Assembly: GCF_001951155.1 (NCBI RefSeq)
Contig: NZ_CP016359.1
Span: 1,071,001-1,135,000, forward strand
Length of the DNA stretch: 64,000 nt
Source of the DNA: Christiangramia flava JLT2011
GTDB taxonomy: Bacteria > Bacteroidota > Bacteroidia > Flavobacteriales > Flavobacteriaceae
Direction: 5' to 3'
How positions within the stretch are numbered: the stretch's first letter is position 1; each line of letters starts with the position of its first letter. The notes under the pieces were generated by a model. That model ran no database searches and was not told where the DNA came from. It saw only the letters and a program-made list of their open reading frames with translations. Position numbers and translations under genes: made by a program. Below, in pieces: positions 16,454-26,446 of the stretch.

Positions 16454-16524
16454 AAATCACGCTTGAATATTTTTTGATCTATTAACCGTAAGCAAGCGTA
16501 AATGCCACCAGAAATGGTGGCATT
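16427..16524. repeat. Direct repeat copy A (M57 gene 3' end plus terminator)
   Basis: From the last codons of the M57 gene (ACAGTTGCTTTTGACTACCT) through the hairpin terminator, about 95 bases match 39451-39545 in the same orientation, roughly 9 in 10 identical by eye with three gap bases. The two copies flank the whole mannan locus. Confidence 0.85.
16501..16524. terminator. Intrinsic terminator after M57 gene
   Basis: Perfect 10-bp stem AATGCCACCA / TGGTGGCATT closed by a GAAA tetraloop and followed by TTTAAT, 47 bp after the M57 stop. It faces the convergent GH30 gene at 16559. The duplicate at 39522-39545 keeps the GAAA loop but has three mismatched stem pairs. Confidence 0.85.
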
Positions 16525-16558
16525 TTTAATTGATATTTTTAAAAAGAAAATTTTTTAT

Positions 16559-18058
16559 TTATTGGTTCCATACAAATGTACCGACAGATCCTGGTTCAAG
16601 AGGTACGTTTGCATATTCTCCCTTGTATTGAATCTTCACCGAGTGTTGATCGGAACTAGTATTTGAAACAATCAGCACGATATTGTTCTTCGGTGTTTCA
16701 AAAGCCACATTAGGCAATAGAGGGCTGCTCTGACTTTCCCATACTCTGTTAACCTTAGCTCTTTGTTCATCTTCATATAAATACACACTTGGATCGGTAG
16801 GTTGAGTCGTATGAATACGGGTGGACCCGGGTCTTACAAATTTGGACGCATGCGCAATTGTGTAGTAAGCCAGATTGCGGGAAACTGTATTCCCTGCAAT
16901 GGTGAGGGCACCTTGGCACATGGAGCAACCGCCGTTATCGGTATGCGGATCGTTATTAGGATCTGCTGCAAGATTCCATAATATGACATTTCGGCTCCAG
17001 TTGTTCATTCCTTGAATAATGAGGCGATTAAAGGGATCTGTAATTCCTATAGTACTATTATTAGGTTTTTCAGTCACCATTTGTTCAGTAAAGAAAATAT
17101 GTTTATCGGGACGTGCCCGGTGTACCATAGACATGGTTTCCATGTTGCCGCGATAATTGTGGAATGCAGAACCATAGACATATTTACTGGCCAAACTATC
17201 CTGCAATATACTTAAGGGGTAATCTGGTCGATCGGTATTATGATCAAAAATAATAATCTTCGTATCGAGCTGATACTCTTGAAATTTGGGGCCCAGATAA
17301 TTTTTTATAAAACCCGCCTGCTCATACCAGTACCAAGACATGCTCGGAGTATTACGCGAATTCATCGGCTCATTCTGGATGGTAATCGAGTGTATAGGAA
17401 TACCCTGCTTTTCCATTTCTAAGATATACTTCACAAAATAATCAGCATACACTTCATAATAGGTTTCTTTAAGCTTTCCACCGCGAATATTTTGATTGGT
17501 TTTCATCCATACTGGAGCTGACCAGGGTGATCCCATGATTTTTATATCTGGATTAATCGCTAAAATTTCTTTCATGACGGGTACCACATCCTGAAGATCC
17601 TGCCCCAGATTAAAGCTTTTTAACTCCGTATCGGTTTCACGGTTCTCCAGATCATCATAGGAGAAAGTGTAACTATTTAGGTCAGAAGAGCCAATGCTTA
17701 GCCTGATAAAGCTGATGCCAATATCATCATTATGCATTCCAAATAATTCTTGCAGGATGACTTTTCGTTTCTCCGGATTCATACCTATCAGCAATTCTGC
17801 GCTACCTCCGGTAAGGGCAAACCCAAATCCATCCACCTCTTGCATACGATGGACTGGATCCACGATTATTGCCGGATACCTTGGATTCGTTGACTTGGAG
17901 AATGGAATAATAGAATCTTGCGCTTGAAAAAGCATGCTTCGATCTTGGGTAGTAATCCAAGAATGGATTACTCGTTTTTGCTGAGCAAAGTGCAAGAAAG
18001 GAATAGCTAAGAAGCAAATAAGTACCAAATGGTACTTTATAGTTTTTTGTTTTTTCAT
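16559..18058 (-). CDS. GH30-family glycoside hydrolase
   Basis: 499 residues with a signal peptide (residues 1-25). It is a clan GH-A enzyme of family GH30: VDGFGFALTGGSAELL near the N-terminus, SPWSAPVWMK, the acid/base Glu230 in TIQNEPMN, the nucleophile Glu325 in FFTEQM, and GGCSMCQG near 385, typical of glucosylceramidase-like subfamilies. A C-terminal beta domain ends with EPGSVGTFVWNQ. Known activities of this branch include beta-glucosidase and endo-beta-1,6-glucanase, so a role on glucose-containing branches of the mannan, or on a co-occurring glucan, is plausible. It is the last gene of the locus and is next to the LacI gene. Confidence 0.88.
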   Translation of the reverse strand: MKKQKTIKYHLVLICFLAIPFLHFAQQKRVIHSWITTQDRSMLFQAQDSIIPFSKSTNPRYPAIIVDPVHRMQEVDGFGFALTGGSAELLIGMNPEKRKVILQELFGMHNDDIGISFIRLSIGSSDLNSYTFSYDDLENRETDTELKSFNLGQDLQDVVPVMKEILAINPDIKIMGSPWSAPVWMKTNQNIRGGKLKETYYEVYADYFVKYILEMEKQGIPIHSITIQNEPMNSRNTPSMSWYWYEQAGFIKNYLGPKFQEYQLDTKIIIFDHNTDRPDYPLSILQDSLASKYVYGSAFHNYRGNMETMSMVHRARPDKHIFFTEQMVTEKPNNSTIGITDPFNRLIIQGMNNWSRNVILWNLAADPNNDPHTDNGGCSMCQGALTIAGNTVSRNLAYYTIAHASKFVRPGSTRIHTTQPTDPSVYLYEDEQRAKVNRVWESQSSPLLPNVAFETPKNNIVLIVSNTSSDQHSVKIQYKGEYANVPLEPGSVGTFVWNQ

Positions 18059-18091
18059 GATATGTTTGTTATTGGGTTACAATTGCTTCAA

Positions 18092-19093
18092 TTAACTTCT
18101 TATCGGTTTGGTAGAGCTGCGTTGAATAATTTCTGAATCCAATTGATAATTTATTTTCCCAGAGGGAAGCAGGCCATTTATTCTATCAAATAATGTTTGG
18201 ACGGCGAGATTTCCTTGTTCTTCAGGTTTTAAATCAATGGTACTGAGTGCCGGCCAGAAAGACTGTCCTATTGAGCTGTTATGATAACTGATTACTGATA
18301 CATCTTGTGGTATAGAAAACCCATTTTGTAAGATAAAGCTCATGACTTGAATCGCACAATGTTCACTGCAGGCCATAATGCCATCAATTGATTTTGCAAG
18401 CAGCATCTCTAAGAGTTCATCTTTTGGAAAATCACTATGGTACTCCATGATACGGGTAACCTGGCCTACTGACTTCAAAGCCTGTTTATAACCTGTTTTT
18501 CGTGTGGCACCTATCGTACCAGACAGAAAAATGATGTTTTTACATCCACTTTTTTGCATATTACTAATGGCGATTTCTGCTTTTAGTTCTTCATCGGTAG
18601 TAATGGAATCGCAGGCTATTTCATGCAAGGTTCTGTCCAGAGTGACAATAGGGATATGCAGAGATTTTAATTGTGTTAAGTGCTGAATACTCTTTGAATT
18701 AATGGTTTCGTGGGCAGGGGAAATAATCAGTCCGTCAATTTGGGTTTCTACCAGTTTCTGAATTCCTGTTCGCTCTAGGTCTAAAGATTCATGAGAAAGA
18801 AAAACCAGACTTTTGTAGCCTCTCTTCATTAATGCGGCTTCTATTCCTTCAAATGCACTGGAAAAGAAAGGATTGCTCATGGTGGGTAATACTATACCAA
18901 TAGTTCCACTATTCCCGGCCTTCAAATTTCTAGCTGCAAAGTTGGGAATATAGTTATGAAGGGCAGCTGACCGTTTTACTTTCTCTACTGTAGCTTTACT
19001 GATTTCCGGACTATTGTTTAAAGCTTTGGAAATCGTACTGATGGATAGGTTCAGCGATTTCGATAATTCTTTCAAGGTTGTTTTCCGCTGCAT
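18092..19093 (-). CDS. LacI-family transcriptional regulator
   Basis: 333 residues. The N-terminal helix-turn-helix is TTLKELSKSLNLSISTISKA, followed by the hinge FAARNLKAGNSGTIGIVLPT, and a periplasmic-binding-like sensor domain (IDGLIISPAHET, SLHIPIVTLDRTL, SVISYHNSSIGQSFWPALST). It sits within the minus-strand run between the sugar kinase and GH30 genes, 9 bp downstream of the kinase, and probably senses a cytoplasmic product of mannan breakdown. The operator is not identified. Confidence 0.93.
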   Translation of the reverse strand: MQRKTTLKELSKSLNLSISTISKALNNSPEISKATVEKVKRSAALHNYIPNFAARNLKAGNSGTIGIVLPTMSNPFFSSAFEGIEAALMKRGYKSLVFLSHESLDLERTGIQKLVETQIDGLIISPAHETINSKSIQHLTQLKSLHIPIVTLDRTLHEIACDSITTDEELKAEIAISNMQKSGCKNIIFLSGTIGATRKTGYKQALKSVGQVTRIMEYHSDFPKDELLEMLLAKSIDGIMACSEHCAIQVMSFILQNGFSIPQDVSVISYHNSSIGQSFWPALSTIDLKPEEQGNLAVQTLFDRINGLLPSGKINYQLDSEIIQRSSTKPIRS

Positions 19094-19102
19094 AATCGTG
19101 AA

Positions 19103-20218
19103 CTAAATAAAACGATTTAGTTGTAAGTCCTGAGTAAGAATATTCCTGGCAAAATGATACGCACCTAGTGCGGTGGCCTTATTGGTTCCTAATCTACTAA
19201 GCCCCAGGGGAATTTTCTTTTCTTCTATATATCCTACCTCTTTATTAAAGTGAGGAACCTTTGCTTTTCTAAAAGAGTTTTTAAGAAATTTTGTGCGTTC
19301 TACATTGTTATCGAAATTGTAGGCTGTAGAAACCAGGCGCGGAATTCTATTGCCATCTTTTGTTTCAATAGCACCATTCAAATGTCGGATAATGGTAGGA
19401 AGAATAATTTCAGAAGCTCCGGACAGACCTCCGCCAATAACTATTGGACAGTCCAACAGCGCGATCACATTAGCCAGGGCTTCCCCGATATTAATTCCGG
19501 TGTTCTCAAAGGATTTCCAAGCGGCTTTTTGATTTCCATCTTTGGTTTTTTTGGCTATGGCAAAAATATCCTCTGGTGATAGCTCTCGATGATCCCCACT
19601 GTAAGCAGCGTAATCAGATTTAATCGAACGCACACTAACGCCCTCCTCAACATAAACCTTCTGGTTTTGAAAATGCCTCATCAACCATATTTCACTGGAA
19701 GCCGAATTTTCACCGGTAATAAGCTGACCATTAATCACCAGCCCCCCGCCAAATCCTGTTCCCAGTGTGATACCAAATAAACTTTTATATGTTCTACGAC
19801 TGTTGGTATTTTGAATTTCGGCATTCAACTCTGGAAGAAAACCTTTCATATATTCTCCATATGCAAAAAGATCGCCATCATTATTTATGAAGACTGGAAT
19901 TTTAAATTGATTTTCAAGATAAGAACCAAGGGCAACCCCTCCCTTAAAACATGGTATATTAATCAAGTCTCCAATGACTCCTCCGAGGTAATCTGAAGGT
20001 CCGGGAAAGGCGAAGCTTATTGCGTCAGGTTGCTTACCGATCAAAGCAATTAGTTCGTAAAATCCTTCGGTAATTGTTTGTAGACAATTATCAAGATCAC
20101 TTGAATCCGTTTCTTTAGTAACCGTCTGGGTTAGAAATAAATCATCCTGGATAGCCATAAAGGACAAATTAGTCCCTCCGGCATCCAACGTTAAAACAAT
20201 AGGTGCTTCTTTATTCAT
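19103..20218 (-). CDS. ROK-like sugar kinase
   Basis: 371 residues. The ATP phosphate-binding loop is LTLDAGGTNLSFMAI, the sugar-binding Asp is in FINNDGDLFAYGEY, and the second phosphate loop is ITLGTGFGGGLVING. These belong to the actin-like ROK group (glucokinase, mannokinase, fructokinase). The classic ROK cysteine zinc motif is absent, as in several Bacteroidota PUL kinases. In this locus it would phosphorylate the hexose freed by GH130 or hydrolases; glucose or mannose cannot be separated from sequence alone. It starts 5 bp downstream of the sulfatase stop. Confidence 0.85.
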   Translation of the reverse strand: MNKEAPIVLTLDAGGTNLSFMAIQDDLFLTQTVTKETDSSDLDNCLQTITEGFYELIALIGKQPDAISFAFPGPSDYLGGVIGDLINIPCFKGGVALGSYLENQFKIPVFINNDGDLFAYGEYMKGFLPELNAEIQNTNSRRTYKSLFGITLGTGFGGGLVINGQLITGENSASSEIWLMRHFQNQKVYVEEGVSVRSIKSDYAAYSGDHRELSPEDIFAIAKKTKDGNQKAAWKSFENTGINIGEALANVIALLDCPIVIGGGLSGASEIILPTIIRHLNGAIETKDGNRIPRLVSTAYNFDNNVERTKFLKNSFRKAKVPHFNKEVGYIEEKKIPLGLSRLGTNKATALGAYHFARNILTQDLQLNRFI

Positions 20219-20223
20219 AATTT

Positions 20224-21852
20224 TTAATTTTTTTCCTTGGTGATTGCACCAAAATCAGTGTCAGTAATCGTTTTAAAATTGGTCAAGGATTGATAATCCT
20301 GATAATGAATCATGTCTTTCTTCAATCGTTTTGTTAATCGTTCCATGACCTCATTATATGCAGGATCATTAGCCACATTGTGTAATTGATTAGGATCCTT
20401 ATCGAGATCATAAAGTTCCCATTGATCCATATTATAATAGAAGTGAGCCAACGTATATTTCTGGGTTCGTATTCCGTAGTGAGGCTGGACATGATGCCAG
20501 TAAGGGAATTCGTAATAATGATAATACACGCTTTCCTTCCATTGAGATAAATCCTTTCCAAAAAGAATTGGTGCAAAGCTTTCTCCCTGAGTATCGGGAT
20601 AATTCTGAATATCCGCCAGATCCAGTAAAGTTTCCGCAATATCGATATTTGCAATAAGCATTTTATTCACACTACCTTGTTGAATCTTTTCAGGATATCG
20701 AACCATAAAAGGCATTTTAATGGATTCATCATAAATAAATCGTTTATCGAAAAAACCATGATCTCCCAAATAAAAACCCTGATCGGAGGTAAGTATCACG
20801 ATGGTATTATCCTGTAATTGATTTTCTTCCAAGTAGTTTAACACCTTCCCGATATTATCGTCCACCGATTTGACGCAGGCTAAATAATCCTTTATATAAG
20901 TTTGGTAACGCCATCTTTTACCTTCCTCCACATTCAGTGAGTCGGGTTTTACTACTTCGGAAGACCTTAACCCATAGAGCTTCCAAACCCTAAGCGACTC
21001 TCCTTCTAAATCAGGTGGTGGAGTAAGTTTTAAATCATTTCTAGTAAGATAATCTAGCGTCATTTCTGTATCCCCGGCTGTTAATTCTCTTCCTTTATAG
21101 GAATCATTGAAGCTTGCTGGATAGGGAAAATCTTGGTTCTCCCACAGACTGGAATACACTGTATCTCTCCGCCAGGGCCGATGGGGTGCCTTATACTGAA
21201 GCATCAGGAGAAATGGCTGGTTATCCGTTTTTACATTTTCCATCCAGTCCAACGCAAATTCAGTAGTTAGGTTCGTCGCATATCCCTTCTCTATCCGGTT
21301 TTCCCCATTCTCATTATAAACTGGATTCCAATAGGTTCCTTGTTGTACTACTGCATTGTGATAAGCATAGGTATCAAAACCCTTTGGTTTGGAACCTAAA
21401 TGCCATTTACCGAACAAGGCCGTCTTGTAACCGTTCTTCTGAAATTCCTGAGGAAAGGTCCAAAGATCTGCATTAAACTTTCCTCCACTTTCGTTTTTAT
21501 AGTATCCGTGTACATTACTGTAATTGCCTGTGAGGATCGAAGCTCTACTCGGACCACAGATAGCATTAGTCGATAACACGTTATAAAAAAGCATGCCTTC
21601 CTGAGCAATACGGTCAATATTAGGGGTAGGCGCCAATTCTTGGTAAATGCCTTTGTAGGCGCTAATGGCTTGTATGGTCAAATCATCTGCCATAATATAA
21701 AGGATATTTGGTCTATTTTGCTGATTTTTTTCAGACGCTGAATCCGTTTTTACCGGCTTGCAGGCAATACCTAATAAAAGCAGAAGTAATGTCCAGCACC
21801 TTTTGTGGGTCCTGGTTGGACATTTCAATTTCGAGTTGCTCAAGTTATTCAT
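20224..21852 (-). CDS. S1-type sulfatase lipoprotein
   Basis: 542 residues. Lipobox LLGIAC with Cys31. The sulfatase fold begins with NILYIMADDLTIQAISAYKG (metal-binding Asp pair) and carries the formylglycine motif CGPSR at 99-103, followed by ASILTGN. Other landmarks are LFGKWHLGSKPKGFDTYAYH and VILTSDQGFYLGDHGFFDKR. Cys-type sulfatases need an anaerobic-sulfatase-maturating or FGE enzyme, which is not in this window. It is 7 bp from the GH5 gene, so it belongs to the mannan operon and implies a sulfated or sulfated-sugar-bearing substrate (inference). Confidence 0.93.
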   Translation of the reverse strand: MNNLSNSKLKCPTRTHKRCWTLLLLLLGIACKPVKTDSASEKNQQNRPNILYIMADDLTIQAISAYKGIYQELAPTPNIDRIAQEGMLFYNVLSTNAICGPSRASILTGNYSNVHGYYKNESGGKFNADLWTFPQEFQKNGYKTALFGKWHLGSKPKGFDTYAYHNAVVQQGTYWNPVYNENGENRIEKGYATNLTTEFALDWMENVKTDNQPFLLMLQYKAPHRPWRRDTVYSSLWENQDFPYPASFNDSYKGRELTAGDTEMTLDYLTRNDLKLTPPPDLEGESLRVWKLYGLRSSEVVKPDSLNVEEGKRWRYQTYIKDYLACVKSVDDNIGKVLNYLEENQLQDNTIVILTSDQGFYLGDHGFFDKRFIYDESIKMPFMVRYPEKIQQGSVNKMLIANIDIAETLLDLADIQNYPDTQGESFAPILFGKDLSQWKESVYYHYYEFPYWHHVQPHYGIRTQKYTLAHFYYNMDQWELYDLDKDPNQLHNVANDPAYNEVMERLTKRLKKDMIHYQDYQSLTNFKTITDTDFGAITKEKN

Positions 21853-21859
21853 GGCATTT

Positions 21860-23155
21860 TTATTTCAAAGATTTATTTTGATCCAGTGCACTAAACTTTT
21901 CAGCAAACTCCCGGATGATTAACAGGGTCGTAATATCCTGATCGTATACAGAATACCAACCCTGGTATTCGTGCGGTGGATCTCCAATAAAATCTGCTCC
22001 AAGTTTCCATATCGCTTTTGGCTCTTCCGGTCGACCTTCTCCTCCCCAGGCCCAAAAATTCGCTCCTGCCATTTGTGGAAGGTTTTCAGAATAGTTTAAT
22101 AGCGATTGAAAAATAAAGGCATAGTACCGATTGCGATACGTAACTTTGGAGGTATCACTATAACTATTCTGGTCTCTGGAAATTCCAAATTCCTCCAAAA
22201 CCAGTGGTTTCTGTAATTTTTTGGCCGTATTGAGATGATCCAAAATATATTGCGAAGCCATTATAATTGCGGAACTGTAAGTTTTCTCTGCATTTAGTGG
22301 GTCATACCATCCCCAGTTTTGTACCCATAAATGAAAAGTGCAGTAATCGATTGACGCGTGATCATGATCTTTATAAAAATCCGTTCCGTTTTTGGCAGAT
22401 GGGGTATTACCTTCGCTCCCAATAGATACCAAATGATTTGCATCTAATTCCTTGATCCGGTCAGCCGTTTCAAAAATCCATTTTCGATATAATTCCGGTT
22501 TATTGACCCCCTCCGGTTCATTCGCCAATTGCCAGGACATAATCGTAGGATCATTTTTATAAAGCAGGCCATTTTCAGAATTTTTTCTCTCCAGAATCAA
22601 TTCCAGAAACTGCATGAACAATTGCTGTGCTTGTTCATTTTGATAAAATTGTGCAGCATATTCCTGATAAACTCTCCAATCTCCCAATGCTGCGGGTGGT
22701 GGAAAAGGAATTTCTTCCTCATCATTAGCCCAGGACACATATTGTGAAAACCCACCAGACCAGGGCCAAAAATTATTCAAACATACCACTGCAAGCATAT
22801 CTCTTTTCTTCATTTCATTAAGAAGAAAATCAAGTCCCTGAAGCATGTCTTCATTTATCGTTCCCGGTCGGATCTGAACGGTCGGTTGCATACGCCAGGG
22901 AGCATTTATAGAACCTTCTGAAGCCGCCATAATTCGTAAGTTCTTCACTCCCAATTTGTCAAGTCGGTTTAATTCACGAATTAGTCTTTGCTCATCCGCC
23001 ACGGCAAGGTTCATACCGTACCAGAAATTGGTGCCTAAATAGTGATAACTCTGCCCTTTTCTCACAAATTGTCCATCTTGTACCTGTACAAATTCTTGAG
23101 CACTTGCAGAAAAGCATAGGTATAGCAGGGTCAGTACGAAAAAGTATTGTTTCAT
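21860..23155 (-). CDS. GH5 endo-beta-1,4-mannanase (GH5_7-like)
   Basis: 431 residues with a signal peptide (cleaved near SASAQ, residue 20). Start of the (beta/alpha)8 barrel: YHYLGTNFWYGMNLAVAD. Acid/base Glu213 is in WQLANEPEG, the nucleophile Glu321 in LVLEEFGISRD, and VVCLNNFWPWSGG and GANFWAWGGEGRP are characteristic of bacterial GH5_7 mannanases. No lipobox, so a periplasmic or T9SS-independent exported enzyme. It lies 98 bp downstream of the symporter gene, the largest gap in the run, so an internal promoter is possible. Confidence 0.88.
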   Translation of the reverse strand: MKQYFFVLTLLYLCFSASAQEFVQVQDGQFVRKGQSYHYLGTNFWYGMNLAVADEQRLIRELNRLDKLGVKNLRIMAASEGSINAPWRMQPTVQIRPGTINEDMLQGLDFLLNEMKKRDMLAVVCLNNFWPWSGGFSQYVSWANDEEEIPFPPPAALGDWRVYQEYAAQFYQNEQAQQLFMQFLELILERKNSENGLLYKNDPTIMSWQLANEPEGVNKPELYRKWIFETADRIKELDANHLVSIGSEGNTPSAKNGTDFYKDHDHASIDYCTFHLWVQNWGWYDPLNAEKTYSSAIIMASQYILDHLNTAKKLQKPLVLEEFGISRDQNSYSDTSKVTYRNRYYAFIFQSLLNYSENLPQMAGANFWAWGGEGRPEEPKAIWKLGADFIGDPPHEYQGWYSVYDQDITTLLIIREFAEKFSALDQNKSLK

Positions 23156-23253
23156 AGATTAGTAATTATTCTTTAAAAGTGGTAATCTCTCTAAAGAGTT
23201 TTACCATAAAATTCGGGACTGGCTACGCGGGTTGGATCCTTAAGCAAGAATCT

Positions 23254-24888
23254 CTAAAAAAAAGCAGCATACATTCCGAAGCAGGCTAGAATCAAAACAA
23301 CGACCTGAAACCTAAAATTTTTATACCACACAATTCCTTCTAATTCTTTGGATTCTTGTTTCCAAATATTTTTCGTCCAGGTATTTTCCATCACCTTGTC
23401 CTTCGGTGGTGGCTCGGTTAGTAGACTGACCACTATGGTAATTGTGGTACTGATAATCAGTAAGATTGGTGCTAATAGTAAAAAGTGCAACCCTAGTTCA
23501 ATATGTAATAAATATTTCAGAAGCATGATACAGGCTGCCACCAGTAGACCTGAAAACAATCCGGTGATGGCACCTTTGCCGTTGGCTCGTTTCCAAAAAA
23601 GTCCTATAAAAAAGGTTCCTACGATGGGTGGTGCCAAATAGGAGACTATTTCCTGATAGTAGGCGATCAACGAATCGAATTCTCTTATATAAGGTGCCCA
23701 GATAACGGCTATGACTAATGTGATAACAGCGGTGACCTGGCCTACGAAAACCTTTTTTCGACTACTGGCATTTTTATCAATCTTACTGTAAAAATCCATG
23801 GTAAAAAGGGTAGAAACTGAACTCAAAGTGGCACTTAAGGTAGAAGTTAAGGCAGAAATCATCGCCGAAAGGATGATTCCTATTAGTCCAACTGGTAATA
23901 ACTTAAGTATTAAGCGTGGATAAACCTGGTCAGTATTGATCCCATAGGTTTCTTTTAAAACACTTCCACTTATAATCTCATGCGGTAAGTTTTCCACTCC
24001 GAAAAGGTTCAGTCCCCTGGCAATCAATCCGGGAATGATAAAAATAAAGATTGTTAACAGGTATAAAAAACCAACTAGTAACACCCCCTTTCTGCCATGA
24101 TCTACGGATTTAGCCGATAAAACTCTTTGCACCATTACCTGGTTATTCGCCCAGAAGTAAAAACCTAGGATGGGTATTCCTACCCACATTCCAAGCCAAG
24201 GAACAGTAGGATCGTCCAATGGCCGGGTCAGCCGGAGCCAGAATCCGTCATTAAATCGTTCGACAAAGGTTTCCCAGCCTCCAATATTGTTTAGTGCAAA
24301 AAAGAACAGTAAAGAAGAGCCTATTATTAAAATACCTGCCTGGATCATATCCGCATTGATAGCGGAGGATAGCCCTCCTATAATTGTGTAACTACCCGCT
24401 ACCAGAGCCATTCCAATGATTATCCAAAATATTGGGGCATCCGGGAAAATCATTTTGATAATTAAGGCACCGGTATATAAGGTGGCAGCAGCATCCAGAA
24501 AAACATTTCCGATGATTGTAATAAATGAAAAATAGGTTCTAGATCTGCCATCAAACCGCCTCTCTAAAAATTCCGGCATTGTAAAAATACCTGATCGAAT
24601 ATAAAATGGTAAAAAGAAGGTAGCAAAGAAAGCCAGAACCAATACGGAGATCCAGTTATAATTGAATACCGCTATACCACTGATAAAGCCTTCCCCAGAA
24701 TGGCCCATCAGAGTTGAACTCGAAACACTTGCAGCAAATAAAGATAAGCCTACCATTGGCCAGGTCAGATTTCTGCCAGCCAGGAAATAATCTTCGGAAT
24801 TGGCACTCTTCCCATTCCTAAGCGCCCACCAAATAATAAAAACGATATAGGCAACTAAAACGAGAAAATCTATGACACTAAGACTCAT
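23254..24888 (-). CDS. Sodium:solute symporter (SSS family)
   Basis: 544 residues, about 13-14 transmembrane segments. The start is LSVIDFLVLVAYIVFIIWWA, followed by YFLAGRNLTWPMVGLSLFAASVSSSTLMG, the typical SSS sodium-site region, and EFLERRFDGRSR. A hydrophilic loop near residue 500 precedes the last helix. In PULs of marine Bacteroidota such carriers import mono- or oligosaccharides across the inner membrane. It should move mannan-derived oligosaccharides to the cytoplasmic GH130 enzyme (inference from context). It is 7 bp from the upstream hydrolase gene. Confidence 0.92.
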   Translation of the reverse strand: MSLSVIDFLVLVAYIVFIIWWALRNGKSANSEDYFLAGRNLTWPMVGLSLFAASVSSSTLMGHSGEGFISGIAVFNYNWISVLVLAFFATFFLPFYIRSGIFTMPEFLERRFDGRSRTYFSFITIIGNVFLDAAATLYTGALIIKMIFPDAPIFWIIIGMALVAGSYTIIGGLSSAINADMIQAGILIIGSSLLFFFALNNIGGWETFVERFNDGFWLRLTRPLDDPTVPWLGMWVGIPILGFYFWANNQVMVQRVLSAKSVDHGRKGVLLVGFLYLLTIFIFIIPGLIARGLNLFGVENLPHEIISGSVLKETYGINTDQVYPRLILKLLPVGLIGIILSAMISALTSTLSATLSSVSTLFTMDFYSKIDKNASSRKKVFVGQVTAVITLVIAVIWAPYIREFDSLIAYYQEIVSYLAPPIVGTFFIGLFWKRANGKGAITGLFSGLLVAACIMLLKYLLHIELGLHFLLLAPILLIISTTITIVVSLLTEPPPKDKVMENTWTKNIWKQESKELEGIVWYKNFRFQVVVLILACFGMYAAFF

Positions 24889-24895
24889 ATTGTTA

Positions 24896-26446
24896 TTAAT
24901 TAGTATAGGTGGTAAAAAGCATTACACTTTTGGCGGGAATAGTTAATGCTTCAGGCATTCTTATATTTCTCTTCAGCGCCACCGGAAAACCTTCGGAATC
25001 AACTGGCCTTTCCTTTTCTGAGTAAAGGTATTTTTGAAAGCGCTGGTCATTCATGCTAAAAGATTTTCCATCGATGGATAAACTTACCGGTTGCCCTGAG
25101 TTATTCACAAGGGTGAGTGTACAATCTCCCTTGGTTGATTTTCCGGCTACGGCTCTGACACCTTCAGGCAGCGATCCCTGAACATGTAGAATATTGAGAT
25201 CGCCCTTGAAGTATTTGGTCATTAAGGACCAGGTATAAAACCAGGGTCGGATGGCTTCATCGGACTTATCACCAGTAAGCTCTTCTCCCAGGATATTCCA
25301 CATCCCCCAACGCTTCAGCTGTGTGGTATCACCGGAATCACCATTAGTGTGCATCGCATCATCTAAACCCCAGGCAATGACCCCATCAAAACCGGCATTC
25401 AATGACTGCGCCATTACATCAGCCATATCTACACCGTAATCATAATCATACACTCTCATCTGGCTATCCGGACTGGCGTGCGGATCTTCCTCATACCTCG
25501 TAATATTTGGCTCTACATATTTTTCAAAGCCTACTTCTCCCAAAACGAACTGCTTGTGAGCCACACTATCTGCAAAACTGATTAGCTTCGTATATTCTTC
25601 CTGAAATTTTCCAGATCTTACTTTTTCAACCGTCGGATAATCATGGACATCGTAGGCTCCTAAAACATCGTTCAATTGAAGTACAGCCTGTTTCGGCCAT
25701 TCCATTCCTTGATAGTCTGATTTTTCATTATTATAAGGTGTGGAGTCCGGTCCCATCACATCTACCTGATTAATACCATTCTTTTTAAACGCACTATCCA
25801 GCTTGGTAACAGCACTTTTCCACTCCTTCCAATTTCCGTCTACAGAGGACCAGTATCCATTTGGCTCATTAACAAGATTGAAATAACGAATGCAGGTATA
25901 CCCTTTTTTATTGACCAGGTGATCAATATGCTCCACAATAATTGATATCCATTTAGAATCAGAGGCACCGCTAAATGCATTTTGCAGCTGTAATTCGGGA
26001 TCATGAACCTTATATGGCTGTCCCCACTCCCCTAAAATCACCTTTATTTTATTCTTTTCGCAATAGTCTAGTAATTTGTAGAGGGCCTGCATTTCCTGAT
26101 TGTCAAAATTGACTATTGGATTTCCATTATCGTTAATTCCTTCTAAGTATCTCCAGTTTGCCTGATCTAATACCCGAACTATTTTTGGCTGCATAAAATC
26201 CAGTCGTTTGAATACCTCTTGCCACTTTTGATCAGTCATAAGTAGTCCCCATTCGGCCTTGTCCGAATCTGCGTGTGGATAGGCGGACCATTCGACCCCG
26301 CCGCCGATAAAGTCATCAGATGGTGAAATAATCCTCTCGGGATGGAGTGTGAGCGAATCAAAGGTTTCACTATCCTTCTTCTGATCACATCCGAAGAGTA
26401 GCAAAAAAGTTCCTACAAAAAATATGGCTTTTAGTCTATCAGGCAT
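24896..26446 (-). CDS. Clan GH-A glycoside hydrolase, family unassigned (paralogue 1)
   Basis: 516 residues, lipoprotein (lipobox LLLFGC, Cys20). A (beta/alpha)8 hydrolase pattern is visible: IKVILGEWGQPY, acid/base candidate Glu194 in YFNLVNEPNGYW, and nucleophile candidate Glu304 in FVLGEVGFEKY, followed by VIAWGLDDAMHT and RPWFYTWSLMTKYF, then a C-terminal beta domain. It is clearly paralogous to the product at 30371 (same order of motifs). The NEPNG signature resembles GH39 and GH5 enzymes, but I cannot assign a family. The start overlaps GH130 by 8 bp. A beta-mannosidase or mannanase role is suggested by the locus only. Confidence 0.7.
   Translation of the reverse strand: MPDRLKAIFFVGTFLLLFGCDQKKDSETFDSLTLHPERIISPSDDFIGGGVEWSAYPHADSDKAEWGLLMTDQKWQEVFKRLDFMQPKIVRVLDQANWRYLEGINDNGNPIVNFDNQEMQALYKLLDYCEKNKIKVILGEWGQPYKVHDPELQLQNAFSGASDSKWISIIVEHIDHLVNKKGYTCIRYFNLVNEPNGYWSSVDGNWKEWKSAVTKLDSAFKKNGINQVDVMGPDSTPYNNEKSDYQGMEWPKQAVLQLNDVLGAYDVHDYPTVEKVRSGKFQEEYTKLISFADSVAHKQFVLGEVGFEKYVEPNITRYEEDPHASPDSQMRVYDYDYGVDMADVMAQSLNAGFDGVIAWGLDDAMHTNGDSGDTTQLKRWGMWNILGEELTGDKSDEAIRPWFYTWSLMTKYFKGDLNILHVQGSLPEGVRAVAGKSTKGDCTLTLVNNSGQPVSLSIDGKSFSMNDQRFQKYLYSEKERPVDSEGFPVALKRNIRMPEALTIPAKSVMLFTTYTN

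Noticed and set aside
18092..19093. Operator for the LacI protein near its own gene
   Set aside because: No convincing palindrome with central CG is seen between 19093 and 20224; palindromes are only at the susC promoter.
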